A DNA stretch of 64,000 nucleotides from Riemerella anatipestifer. GTDB taxonomy: Bacteria > Bacteroidota > Bacteroidia > Flavobacteriales > Weeksellaceae. Shown one piece after another: positions 49,627 through 57,844 of this stretch. The stretch is taken from assembly GCF_035666175.1 (NCBI RefSeq), contig NZ_CP142016.1, forward strand, positions 1,116,001 through 1,180,000, given 5' to 3'. Each line of letters begins with the position of its first letter. Position 1 is the stretch's first letter. Both the position numbers and the translations under genes were made by a program. Under the pieces are notes generated by a model. That model was not told the DNA's origin. It saw nothing but the letters and a program-made list of their open reading frames with translations, and did no database searches.

Positions 49627-50658
49627 CTACTTTCTCAAAAACCATTCCACAAACTTTTTTATGCCATTTTGGAAGTTTGTAGTTGGTGCATAGCCTATTT
49701 TCTGTTGTGCCTTTCTAATATCTGCATTAGTTTTTTGTACATCTCCTGCCTGCATTGGTAATTTATTAAGAGTAGCCTTAACCCCTAGCTCTTCCTCTAT
49801 AGTTGACAGCATTTTATGCAAAGAAACCACCTCACTTTCACCTAAGTTGAAAATTTCATAAACCCCTGTATTATCCTCTACATATTTTATGGATTTTATT
49901 ATACCATCAATGATATCATCGATAAAAGTGTAGTCTCTAGCCGTATTGCCATCACCATAAAATGGTACTAACTCATTCTCTTTAATTATTTTGGCAAATT
50001 TATGTATTGCTAAATCAGGACGTTGCCTAGGACCATAGACCGTAAAAAACCTCAACTGAACCATATCCATACCATACAAATGGTGGTAAGTATGCCCCAA
50101 AATTTCCACACATTTTTTAGTAGCTGCATAAGGGGAAATTGGTCTATCCACATTGTCTTCTTCCGAAAATGGAATTTTCTCATTATTACCGTAAACACTA
50201 GAAGAAGAAGCTATTACAAACTTACAAACATCTAAATCTTTAGCCACTTCCCAAAGATTCATAGTACCTTTAATATTTACTTCTTGATACTCCAAAGGGC
50301 TTTCTATGGAAGGGCGAACACCTGCCAAAGCCGCCAAGTGAACCACCACGTCGGGACGATGATTTTTAAAGATTTTTTCCAGTCCTTCTTTATCTCTAAT
50401 ATCCTGATAATAAAATCTATAATTACCTTTATTAACCAAAGAAGCTAACTTTATTATATCCAAATTTTTATTTTCAAAGTCAAAATTTATTGTTACTCCT
50501 ACGGATTCTAAAGTATTCTTTATTTTTATTTTATAGTCGTAGAAATCATCAAAATTATCAACATTGATGACAAAATGTCCGTTTTTCAATAAAGTTTCTA
50601 CAAGATGAGAACCAATAAAACCGCTTCCTCCTGTAACAAGGTAAGTTTTCTTCTCCAT
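49627..50658 (-). CDS. NAD-dependent epimerase, UDP-glucuronate 4-epimerase-like
   Basis: 343 residues of the extended SDR family. The NAD-binding GGSGFIGSHLVETLL, the VVHLAALAGVRPSIE segment, the catalytic Ser in SSSSVYGN and the YxxxK pair in SPYAATKK are clear; RFFTVYGPRQRPDLAIHKF follows. The LAALAGVRPSIE and GPRQRPDLA patterns are those of UDP-glucuronate 4-epimerases, so conversion of UDP-glucuronate to UDP-galacturonate for surface polysaccharide is the best guess. An insertion (NFDFENKNLDIIKL) is present after the first strands. TACCTTTG at 50687-50680 is its likely -7 box. It is alone, not in a polysaccharide cluster. Confidence 0.88.
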   Translation of the reverse strand: MEKKTYLVTGGSGFIGSHLVETLLKNGHFVINVDNFDDFYDYKIKIKNTLESVGVTINFDFENKNLDIIKLASLVNKGNYRFYYQDIRDKEGLEKIFKNHRPDVVVHLAALAGVRPSIESPLEYQEVNIKGTMNLWEVAKDLDVCKFVIASSSSVYGNNEKIPFSEEDNVDRPISPYAATKKCVEILGHTYHHLYGMDMVQLRFFTVYGPRQRPDLAIHKFAKIIKENELVPFYGDGNTARDYTFIDDIIDGIIKSIKYVEDNTGVYEIFNLGESEVVSLHKMLSTIEEELGVKATLNKLPMQAGDVQKTNADIRKAQQKIGYAPTTNFQNGIKKFVEWFLRK

Positions 50659-50815
50659 TTATTCAATTTTAATTAAGTACAAAGGTACATAATTGCTGTA
50701 TTTTATTGTCTAAAAAACTCTACAAATAGTCATTTTTATTGCCTTATGTTAAATTTTCATAAAAAGGAAAGATTTAGTAAAAAAGTTTTATTTTTGCAAA
50801 CTATATAATTAAACA

Positions 50816-51700
50816 ATGAAAAAATACATTCTCATACTCTCATTAGTCCTATTTTCTGTATCTTGTAACAGACAATACGACCTAGCAATGAAAAGTGCTG
50901 ATAAAGATCTGATTCTGAAAACGGCTAATGAAATGTACACCAAAAAGAAATGGAAAGAAGCTCTAAGTTTATACGAAAGAGTTCAGAATCTAATTTCTGG
51001 TACAGATGAAGCTTCCGATATTTTATTCAAATCTGCCTACGCTAACTATTACGACAAGCAATACAGAATTGCAGGACATCAATTTAAAAAGTTTTCGGTA
51101 AATAGTGCTTTGGCTACCGACCCTAGAAAGGAAGAAGCCGCTTATATGTCTGCTATTTGCTACTACCAAGGCTCTATGGATTACAACCTAGACCAAAAAG
51201 ATACAGAACTAGCAATAAACGAATTACAAAGCTTCTTAAATAACTACCCTAATTCCGAAAGAGCTAAGAACATCAACGAGCTTATTGATGAACTTTCTTA
51301 CAAGCTAGAATTTAAGGCTTATGAAAATGCTCGTCAATACTACAAAATGCTAGAACTAAAATCAGCTATTATTAGTTTTGAAAATGTATTGGATGATTTC
51401 CCATCTACAAAACTTCGTCCAAAAATAGAAACTATGCTTATGGACGCAAAAGCTAAACTAGCCATAGATTCTAGGTTTAAACTTAAGAGAGAAAGATTAG
51501 AGCATGCCATAGCTTATACTTATCTCATGGAAAAAAATTATCCAAACACAGATATTTCTAAAACAGCTCTAGACCTTAGAAAAAAACTAAATACTGAATT
51601 AGATAACTTTTCTAAGTTAGAGAAACTTGTAGAACAAAAGAAAGAGGAACTAAAGGCTAAAGAAAAGGAGAGAGAAGAAAAAGAAAAAGCTACTAAATAA
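50816..51700 (+). CDS. bamD: Outer membrane protein assembly factor BamD
   Basis: 294 residues. The lipoprotein signal (LVLFSVSCNRQ; Cys at about 17) and a string of TPR helices (TANEMYTKKKWKEALSLYERVQN, ILFKSAYANYYDKQYRIAGHQFK, AAYMSAICYYQGS) are those of BamD, the essential lipoprotein partner of BamA in inserting barrel proteins. The C-terminus is a Lys/Glu-rich helix. A TATTTTTG -7 box lies at 50789-50796. The order bamD-rpoZ-coaBC is conserved in Bacteroidota. Confidence 0.93.
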   Translation: MKKYILILSLVLFSVSCNRQYDLAMKSADKDLILKTANEMYTKKKWKEALSLYERVQNLISGTDEASDILFKSAYANYYDKQYRIAGHQFKKFSVNSALATDPRKEEAAYMSAICYYQGSMDYNLDQKDTELAINELQSFLNNYPNSERAKNINELIDELSYKLEFKAYENARQYYKMLELKSAIISFENVLDDFPSTKLRPKIETMLMDAKAKLAIDSRFKLKRERLEHAIAYTYLMEKNYPNTDISKTALDLRKKLNTELDNFSKLEKLVEQKKEELKAKEKEREEKEKATK

Positions 51701-51741
51701 GGCTTACTCAAAAAACATTTTTTTTGTTATATATAATTATT

Positions 51742-51749
51742 TATCTTTG
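51742..51749 (+). promoter_or_regulatory. -7 box of rpoZ
   Basis: TATCTTTG, 30 bp before the ATG. A TTTG lies only 15 bp upstream of it (51723-51726), shorter than the usual spacer. Confidence 0.45.
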
Positions 51750-51779
51750 CAGACCTAAACAATAAAATACCCACCGAAA

Positions 51780-52103
51780 ATGAGTGTAAAAGATTCTAAA
51801 GCAGAAGTAAACACTATTACTTATAATCGTGATAAAATAGAAGAAAAAGTAGGCTCTATCTATGAAGCTATAGTAATTATGGGTAAAAGAGCTGAGCAAA
51901 TAAACGCAGAAATTCGCACAGAGCTTCACAATAAGTTAGATGAGTTTGCTGTACACAATGCTACTTTAGAAGAAGTTTTTGAAAACAGAGAACAAATAGA
52001 AATTTCTAAACTTTACGAAAAACTACCTAAACCTACCTCTATTGCTGTAAGAGAGTGGTTAGACGGTGAAGTTTATTTCAGAAAAAGAGAAGAAAAAGCT
52101 TAA
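51780..52103 (+). CDS. rpoZ: RNA polymerase omega subunit
   Basis: 107 residues. In Bacteroidota omega is divergent; the pattern here (YEAIVIMGKRAEQINAEI and LEEVFENREQIEISKLYEKLPKPTSIAVREWLDGEVYFRK) is the form found between bamD and coaBC in flavobacteria. It assists folding and assembly of the beta-prime subunit. It has its own -7 box and a terminator after the stop. Confidence 0.85.
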   Translation: MSVKDSKAEVNTITYNRDKIEEKVGSIYEAIVIMGKRAEQINAEIRTELHNKLDEFAVHNATLEEVFENREQIEISKLYEKLPKPTSIAVREWLDGEVYFRKREEKA

Positions 52104-52121
52104 AACCGTTTGCAATATACT

Positions 52122-52152
52122 AACGCTTCCCACAAAAGGAAGCGTTTTTTTA
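52122..52152 (+). terminator. Terminator of rpoZ
   Basis: AACGCTTCC pairs perfectly with GGAAGCGTT around a 7-base loop, followed by TTTTTT. Confidence 0.9.
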
Positions 52153-52215
52153 TTTGCTTTTTTCTATATTGAAATAAAAAAACTATATTAGTCGCCCTAT
52201 AAGTGAAAAGACACT

Positions 52216-53418
52216 ATGATTTTGAACAATAAAAAAATCCTAATAGCCATTACAGGCGGAATAGCTGCCTACAAAATCAATTTATTAGTCAGAGATTTTG
52301 TTAAGGCTGGAGCTGATGTAAAGGTTATATTAACTCCCTCTGCTGAAAAGTTTGTTTCTAAATTGACTTTAGCCACTTTATCCAAGAATGAAGTTTTATC
52401 TGAACTTATTTCAGAAGACGAAGAATGGAACAACCATGTAGAACTAGGACTTTGGGCTGACGCTATGATTATTGCCCCATGTACAGCAAACACTTTAGCC
52501 AAGATGGTTCACGGAATTTGTGATAACCTTGTAATCGCTACTTACCTATCGGCTAAATGCCCTGTATTTATTGCTCCTGCAATGGATTTGGATATGTATC
52601 AACACCCTTCTACTAAAAGAAATTTAGATTTAGCAACTACATTTGGCAACCATATCATTCCTGCAGAAGAAGGCGAACTTGCAAGTGGTTTGGTTGGTAT
52701 CGGTAGATTAGCTGAACCTTGCACTATTTTCAATCATATCCATGAGTATTTTAAGAGTCAAAACTCTACTTCAAAACTCAATCAAAAAAAAATACTCATC
52801 ACGGCTGGACCAACCTACGAAGCTATAGACCCAGTGAGATTTATAGGCAATCATTCCTCTGGAAAAATGGGCTACGCTTTAGCCGAAACTGCCGCACAAA
52901 GAGGTGCAAAGGTTATTCTTATCTCTGGACCTTCCAACGAAATCGCACATCACCCTGATATAGAACTACACTCGGTAACTTCCGCAAAAGAAATGTACCA
53001 AGAAGTTTTTAAATACTATAATGATGTAGATATTGCCATTGCAAGTGCTGCCGTTGCCGATTATACTCCCAAAGTTGTGGCTTCCGAAAAAATAAAAAAA
53101 CAAGAAGAGCAGTTTACCATAGAATTGGTTAAAAACCCTGATATTCTCAAAGCAATGGGGGAACAAAAAAAGCATCAAATTTTGGTAGGTTTTGCTTTAG
53201 AGACACAAAACGAAGAGGAAAATGCCAAGGGTAAACTAGAGAAAAAAAACTTAGATATGATTGTTCTCAACTCCCTTAAAGATAGCGGAGCAGGATTCAA
53301 AAAAAACACCAATAAAGTCAGCATTATTACTTCTAAATCAACCAACACATTTGATTTAAAATCAAAAAAAGAAGTAGCCAAAGACATTCTAGACTTTATA
53401 GAAAACCAGCTAATATAA
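52216..53418 (+). CDS. coaBC: Bifunctional phosphopantothenoylcysteine decarboxylase/synthase
   Basis: 400 residues with both halves. CoaC (about 1-180) is a flavoprotein decarboxylase with ITGGIAAYK, the PCTANTLAKMVHGICDNL segment and PAMDLDMYQHP (catalytic region). CoaB (about 190-400) joins cysteine to phosphopantothenate and has ITAGPTYEAIDPVRFIGNHSSGKMGYALAE and ASAAVADY. Together they make 4-phosphopantetheine for coenzyme A. It starts a tight run with a nucleotidyltransferase (6 bp gap). Confidence 0.97.
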   Translation: MILNNKKILIAITGGIAAYKINLLVRDFVKAGADVKVILTPSAEKFVSKLTLATLSKNEVLSELISEDEEWNNHVELGLWADAMIIAPCTANTLAKMVHGICDNLVIATYLSAKCPVFIAPAMDLDMYQHPSTKRNLDLATTFGNHIIPAEEGELASGLVGIGRLAEPCTIFNHIHEYFKSQNSTSKLNQKKILITAGPTYEAIDPVRFIGNHSSGKMGYALAETAAQRGAKVILISGPSNEIAHHPDIELHSVTSAKEMYQEVFKYYNDVDIAIASAAVADYTPKVVASEKIKKQEEQFTIELVKNPDILKAMGEQKKHQILVGFALETQNEEENAKGKLEKKNLDMIVLNSLKDSGAGFKKNTNKVSIITSKSTNTFDLKSKKEVAKDILDFIENQLI

Positions 53419-53424
53419 CCTTAT

Positions 53425-54138
53425 ATGAAAGCACTGATTTTTGCAGCAGGCAAAGGCACAAGGCTAAAACCCTTTACAGACCAACACCCTAAAGCTCTCG
53501 CTAAAGTGAATAATATTCCACTTTTGGAGCGAAATATTAAATATTTGCAATCATTTGGCATCAATGATTTTGTGATTAACATACATCATTTCGGAAATCA
53601 AATTTTAGATTTTCTCAAAGAAAACAATTATTTCGGTGCCAACATAGAAATTTCTGATGAAACCAATGAACTATTAGAAACAGGCGGTGGTATGATGTTT
53701 GCAAGACCTTTCTTAGAGAAAGAATCTCACTTCTTGGTGATGAATGCAGATATTCTAACCAATCTTGACATTGCAAAGTTTGTAGAGTTTCATTTATCAT
53801 CAAACCAAATGGTAACTCTTGCCGTATCGGATAGAAAAAGTTCTAGAAAACTCCTTTTTGACCAAAATAAATTTTTATGTGGCTGGACTAACAAAAATAC
53901 AGGAGAACTAAAACTATCCAAAACCAACGATACACTCAAAGAGTTGGCATTTAGTGGAATACATTGTATTTCCTCGGAGATTTTCTCAAGAATTAAACGA
54001 AAAGGCAAATTCTCTATTATTGATGAGTATTTAGACCTAATGAATGAAAAAGTAATTATAGGCTATGAGCATAATGCTCTACTAATAGACGTAGGCAAGC
54101 CTGAAGCCATAACAGAAGCAGAAAAATATTTTTTATGA
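53425..54138 (+). CDS. NTP-transferase-fold nucleotidyltransferase (MurU-like)
   Basis: 237 residues. The signature MKALIFAAGKGTRLKPFTDQ with HPKALAKVNNIPLLERNI, and the metal-binding MNADILTNLD, identify a sugar-phosphate nucleotidyltransferase. Overall length and the FGINDFVINIHHFGNQI segment recall MurU (N-acetylmuramate-1-phosphate uridylyltransferase of cell-wall recycling), but other sugar 1-phosphates are possible. It overlaps the next gene by 4 bp (ATGA). Confidence 0.85.
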   Translation: MKALIFAAGKGTRLKPFTDQHPKALAKVNNIPLLERNIKYLQSFGINDFVINIHHFGNQILDFLKENNYFGANIEISDETNELLETGGGMMFARPFLEKESHFLVMNADILTNLDIAKFVEFHLSSNQMVTLAVSDRKSSRKLLFDQNKFLCGWTNKNTGELKLSKTNDTLKELAFSGIHCISSEIFSRIKRKGKFSIIDEYLDLMNEKVIIGYEHNALLIDVGKPEAITEAEKYFL

Positions 54139-54866
54139 TAGACAATAATAGTAATAATAACGACTCTACCGACAACCGTATAAGTGATAGTTTCCGCCCG
54201 AAAACTTGGGACGAAAGCATCACCAAAGACAGTTGGATGGTATTTAAAGTAATGGCCGAACTCGTAAACGGCTACGAAAGTATGGTAAAATTAGGACCTT
54301 GTGTTTCTATATTTGGCTCTGCCAGACTAAAAGAAGACGACCCTTATTACCAAATGACCGTAGATATTGCGAAGAAAATAACAGAACTAGGGTTTGGAGT
54401 TATCACGGGTGGCGGACCTGGGATTATGGAAGCGGGGAATAGAGGTGCCTTTGAAGCAAAGGGTAAGTCTATTGGGCTAAACATTGAACTTCCTTTTGAG
54501 CAACACTTTAATCCTTACATCAGCAAAGATTACAACATGACTTTTGATTATTTCTTTGTAAGAAAGGTGATGTTTGTAAAATACTCACAAGGGTTCATCG
54601 TAATGCCTGGAGGTTTTGGAACACTAGACGAACTATCCGAAGCTCTTACCTTAATACAAACTCGAAAAATAGGAAGATTTCCTATCGTTTTAGTAGGTTC
54701 TAAATTTTGGAGCGGATTATTAGACTGGTTTAAAGATACACTACTTGAAAACAAGCTAATTTCTCCAGAAGATCTCAACCTGTTCCGTGTGGTAGATACT
54801 GCCGAAGAAGCTGTAGCACACATTAAAGCCTTTTATGAGAAATATGCCATTAGTGTCAATTTCTAG
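54135..54866 (+). CDS. LOG family protein (TIGR00730 type)
   Basis: 243 residues. The lysine-decarboxylase-like Rossmann signature GVITGGGPGIMEAGNRGAFEAKG and the PGGFGTLDELSEALTLIQTRKI motif are both intact. Homologues cleave cytokinin-type or other nucleoside monophosphates to free base and ribose phosphate; some are nucleotide 5'-monophosphate nucleosidases (PpnN). The N-terminal extension with Asn/Asp-rich SNNNDSTDN is disordered. It is translationally coupled to the nucleotidyltransferase gene. Confidence 0.9.
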   Translation: MIDNNSNNNDSTDNRISDSFRPKTWDESITKDSWMVFKVMAELVNGYESMVKLGPCVSIFGSARLKEDDPYYQMTVDIAKKITELGFGVITGGGPGIMEAGNRGAFEAKGKSIGLNIELPFEQHFNPYISKDYNMTFDYFFVRKVMFVKYSQGFIVMPGGFGTLDELSEALTLIQTRKIGRFPIVLVGSKFWSGLLDWFKDTLLENKLISPEDLNLFRVVDTAEEAVAHIKAFYEKYAISVNF

Positions 54867-54914
54867 TATTGGCATAATTATTGAGATTATAGTACACAAC
54901 AAAAAACAATTATA

Positions 54915-55388
54915 ATGAAAAAGTTTTTAAACATATTAGGTATTTTCGCTTTAGTGAGTTTTGTAATGAGTTTCTTCCCTAGTGAATTTTACTCTACAAT
55001 GACTAAAGTGGACTACATAGATGGTAGCAACACACTAAAGTTTACAACAAAACTAAACACTTCTCACATTAGTGATGTGATTAAAGTAGATGCAAGAACA
55101 GCTGCTTTTGAAGCTGAATTGAAAAAGTATATTAACTCTAAGGTTGCTGTTTCTATCAATGGTAAACCTCAAGCCATAACCTTTACAGGTAGCCAAGTAA
55201 GCGGCGAGAGCGTTTGGATTTACTATGAGGTAAATAATGTAGCTTCCATCAGTACAATTAAAATAAAGAATGCCATACTATTGGAAGCCTACCCTAAGCA
55301 ACTTAACCTTGTTAATATATCCTACAAGGGTAATCAAAAGAACATGAATTTCTCTAGAGGAAACGATACTAGTGAAGTTTCTTTCTAA
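54915..55388 (+). CDS. Secreted DUF6702-like protein
   Basis: 157 residues with a signal peptide (about 1-23). The beta-rich body (FYSTMTKVDYIDGSNTLKF, ISDVIKVD, YYEVNNVASISTIKIKNAILLEAYPKQLNLVNISYKG) matches the shape of the Bacteroidota DUF6702 family, which begins with an FYxSxTxVxY strand and ends in a similar NxxxxxY segment. Function unknown. It lies between the coaBC run and a TetR regulator and ends at a bidirectional terminator. Confidence 0.75.
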   Translation: MKKFLNILGIFALVSFVMSFFPSEFYSTMTKVDYIDGSNTLKFTTKLNTSHISDVIKVDARTAAFEAELKKYINSKVAVSINGKPQAITFTGSQVSGESVWIYYEVNNVASISTIKIKNAILLEAYPKQLNLVNISYKGNQKNMNFSRGNDTSEVSF

Positions 55389-55413
55389 ACCAAATTTCAA
55401 AATATTGTACAGT

Positions 55414-55447
55414 AAAAATCCCTATCTTGTTTAAGATAGGGATTTTT
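55414..55447. terminator. Bidirectional terminator between the DUF6702-like and TetR genes
   Basis: AAAAATCCCTATCTT pairs perfectly with AAGATAGGGATTTTT around a 4-base loop, with T runs on both strands. The TetR stop codon follows directly. Confidence 0.92.
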
Positions 55448-56068
55448 TTATTCTTCATAACCTAAAATTGCGTAAATCATCGTCTTAAGATGATGTTCCA
55501 TTTTTTTCTCCAAAGCTGGCAAATAAGCCTCTCCTTTAGGTAAATAGCTTTTATAAAAAAACTGATTTCTAATCGCAAATAAGACTGTCCCAATAAGACT
55601 GGCTAATATCTCTTCTGACTTAGCTATCTTTTTGAATACTCCTATAGCAATACCTTTTTGTATTGCCTCCTCTAGCCTATGGGTACATAACTCATAAAAA
55701 TCTTGTAAAAAAACGGCTAAATTAGAATTAAAACCAATCTCTTGAGTCGCAAATCCGTGAAAGTAATTGAATTTCAGCATCTGCTTTACAATAAAAGAGA
55801 CCATTTCTGAAATCTGAACTTCTGGGCTTGCCTTAGCTATAGTTTGGGTAAAAAGGCTAAACATCTCTCGCGTCTTCTCTACCCTGTACTGATAAAGAGA
55901 GACCATCATTTTCTCCTTTGAACCAAAATAATAAGAAATCATTGCTATATTTACTCCTGCTTTCTTTGCTATTTCCCTAACGGACGCTCCATCAAAGCCC
56001 TTTGCTGCAATTAAATCCTCTGCAGCATTTAAGATATTGATTTGTTTTTGAGTAAAGTTTTGATTCAT
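55448..56068 (-). CDS. TetR/AcrR family transcriptional regulator
   Basis: 206 residues. The N-terminal helix-turn-helix domain (KQINILNAAEDLIAAKGFDGASVREIAKKAGVNIAMISYYFGSKEKMM) is a textbook TetR DNA-binding domain; the C-terminal ligand domain is variable. It is divergent from the tatD-like gene. Its -7 box (TAACTTTG, 56094-56087) is preceded by a small inverted repeat GTTA-GTT-TAAC (56075-56085) between the promoter and the start codon, a possible self-operator, and by a repeated AGTTAG. No transport gene is adjacent, so the target is unknown. Confidence 0.92.
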   Translation of the reverse strand: MNQNFTQKQINILNAAEDLIAAKGFDGASVREIAKKAGVNIAMISYYFGSKEKMMVSLYQYRVEKTREMFSLFTQTIAKASPEVQISEMVSFIVKQMLKFNYFHGFATQEIGFNSNLAVFLQDFYELCTHRLEEAIQKGIAIGVFKKIAKSEEILASLIGTVLFAIRNQFFYKSYLPKGEAYLPALEKKMEHHLKTMIYAILGYEE

Positions 56069-56141
56069 ATATAAGTTAGTTTAACACAAAGTTAGAAAAA
56101 ATATTAGATATACATACCCTTATTTTATTATCTTCGCTAGT

Positions 56142-56768
56142 ATGTTTTTCAATTTTCATCACCATAACCCGACCGAATTTGGTATTTACAATCTTCCTAA
56201 AGAGAATTATTCACATCAAGATTATTTTTCTATAGGAATTCACCCAATGGATATTACATCTGATTATGAAAAAATATTGCAAAATATAAAAATAATCGCA
56301 CAAAGTAAAAATTGTATCGCCATAGGAGAATGCGGATTAGATGCATTAGTTCCCATTAATGAACATTTACAAACCGAAGTTTTTAAACTTCATATAGAAC
56401 TAGCAAAAACTCTAAAGAAGCCTCTAATTATCCATTGTGTAAAACGCCATAATGAAGTTGCTAGACTTTGTAAAAACCTTGATATTCCTGTCATTTTCCA
56501 CGGGTTTAATAAGAATAAAAATATTGCAAATATGCTTTTAGAAAAAGGTTTTTATCTTTCTTTTGCCACAGCTCTTTTTAAAAATTTATCTTTGCAAAAT
56601 GTTTTTATAGAAACTCCTTTAGAAAGGATATTTTTAGAAACCGACGACTCCTCTAATAATATAGAGCAAGTTTATATAAAAGCTGCAGAGCTTAAACAGC
56701 TTTCTGTACAAGAACTTAAAAGTAGGATTGAAAACAACATTCTAAATGTTTTAAAATTAAATTTATGA
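56142..56768 (+). CDS. TatD-family metal-dependent hydrolase, short form
   Basis: 208 residues, shorter than classic TatD DNases (about 260). Metal ligands are recognisable: HHH near residue 5-7 (HxH), Glu in AIGECGLD, His in PLIIHCVKRHNE, His in VIFHGFN and Asp in LETDDS. The family includes 3'-5' DNases; the reduced size leaves the substrate open. A TATCTTCG -7 box (one mismatch, 56129-56136) ends 5 bp before the ATG. tcdA overlaps by 4 bp. Confidence 0.85.
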   Translation: MFFNFHHHNPTEFGIYNLPKENYSHQDYFSIGIHPMDITSDYEKILQNIKIIAQSKNCIAIGECGLDALVPINEHLQTEVFKLHIELAKTLKKPLIIHCVKRHNEVARLCKNLDIPVIFHGFNKNKNIANMLLEKGFYLSFATALFKNLSLQNVFIETPLERIFLETDDSSNNIEQVYIKAAELKQLSVQELKSRIENNILNVLKLNL

Positions 56769-57493
56769 CAAATAACTGGCTGGAAAGAACAGAACTTTTA
56801 ATAAAACAAGACGGACTAAATAAACTACAAAACGCCAATATTTTGGTAATAGGATTGGGTGGCGTAGGCTCTTTTGCTGCAGAATTTTTGGCAAGAGCTG
56901 GCGTAGGAAAAATGACGATAATAGATGGCGATACGGTAGACATTACCAATATCAATAGACAACTTCCAGCATTACACTCTACTGTGAATCAATCCAAGGT
57001 AGAATTGGTTTATACGAGATTAAAAGACATCAATCCTAACTTAGACCTTACAGCCATCAATGAGTTTCTTACGCCTGAACGAATGGAGTCCATTCTTACC
57101 AAAGAAAAGTTTGACTATGTTTTGGACTGCATTGATAGCGTTTCCCCAAAACTATCTCTTATCTTAGCTGCTAAAAGAAATAAAATAAAAATAGTGAGTG
57201 CTATGGGAGCTGGTGGCAAAACCGACCCTTCCAAAGTAATGGTGAGAGATATTAGTAAAACCAACAACTGTTTTTTAGCCAAGCAAATACGAAAAAGACT
57301 TCGCAAAGAGAAAATCAATAAGGGTGTCAAATGTGTATTCTCCACCGAATTACAAAAAGAAGACAGCCTTAAAATGACCGATGGGTCTAATTTCAAAAAA
57401 TCTTTTTACGGCACCATTAGTTTTATGCCTGCATTATTTGGTCTCCACGCAGCAGCTGAAGTTATCAATTATCTTACTAAAAAAGACGTATGA
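56765..57493 (+). CDS. tcdA: tRNA threonylcarbamoyladenosine dehydratase
   Basis: 242 residues of the E1-like ThiF/MoeB superfamily. The ATP-binding ILVIGLGGVGSFAAEFLARAGVGKMTIIDGDTVDITNINRQ is highly conserved; DCIDSVSPKLSLI and the MGAGGKTDPSKVMVRDISKTNNC segment are those of TcdA (CsdL), which dehydrates t6A to the cyclic ct6A form in tRNA. It lies between a tatD-like gene and rnpA, overlapping each by 4 bp. Confidence 0.94.
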   Translation: MTNNWLERTELLIKQDGLNKLQNANILVIGLGGVGSFAAEFLARAGVGKMTIIDGDTVDITNINRQLPALHSTVNQSKVELVYTRLKDINPNLDLTAINEFLTPERMESILTKEKFDYVLDCIDSVSPKLSLILAAKRNKIKIVSAMGAGGKTDPSKVMVRDISKTNNCFLAKQIRKRLRKEKINKGVKCVFSTELQKEDSLKMTDGSNFKKSFYGTISFMPALFGLHAAAEVINYLTKKDV

Positions 57494-57831
57494 GCTATAC
57501 CTACCCTAAATCTGAAAGATTAAAGTCTAAAAAAGATATTACCTCTCTTTTTGAGAAAGGAAAATGGCTGACTTGTGGCAACATTAGACTCATCTTTGCT
57601 GATGCAGAGGCAAGTAAAATCGGGGTTTCTGTATCCAAACGCTATTTCAAAAAAGCTACCGACAGAAACAGAGTGAAAAGACTCCTGAGAGAATGCTATC
57701 GCCTAAACAAAGAGTTATTTCATCAAAAATTTGGAGCTACACCTCACGCTATGATATTTTGGGTATCTGCAGAAATGCCTAAAAAATATCAGTTGGTAGA
57801 AGAAGATTTTATAAAACTTTGCAAAAAGTAA
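57490..57831 (+). CDS. rnpA: Ribonuclease P protein component
   Basis: 113 residues. The core YPKSERLKSKKDITSLFEKGKW, IGVSVSKRYFKKATDRNRVKRLLRECYRLNK (the RNR basic motif) identifies the protein subunit that helps RNase P RNA mature tRNA 5' ends. The usual neighbour rpmH is not here; instead it is translationally coupled to tcdA, so this operon has two tRNA-processing genes. Confidence 0.96.
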   Translation: MSYTYPKSERLKSKKDITSLFEKGKWLTCGNIRLIFADAEASKIGVSVSKRYFKKATDRNRVKRLLRECYRLNKELFHQKFGATPHAMIFWVSAEMPKKYQLVEEDFIKLCKK

Positions 57832-57844
57832 TACTTAGAGAAAT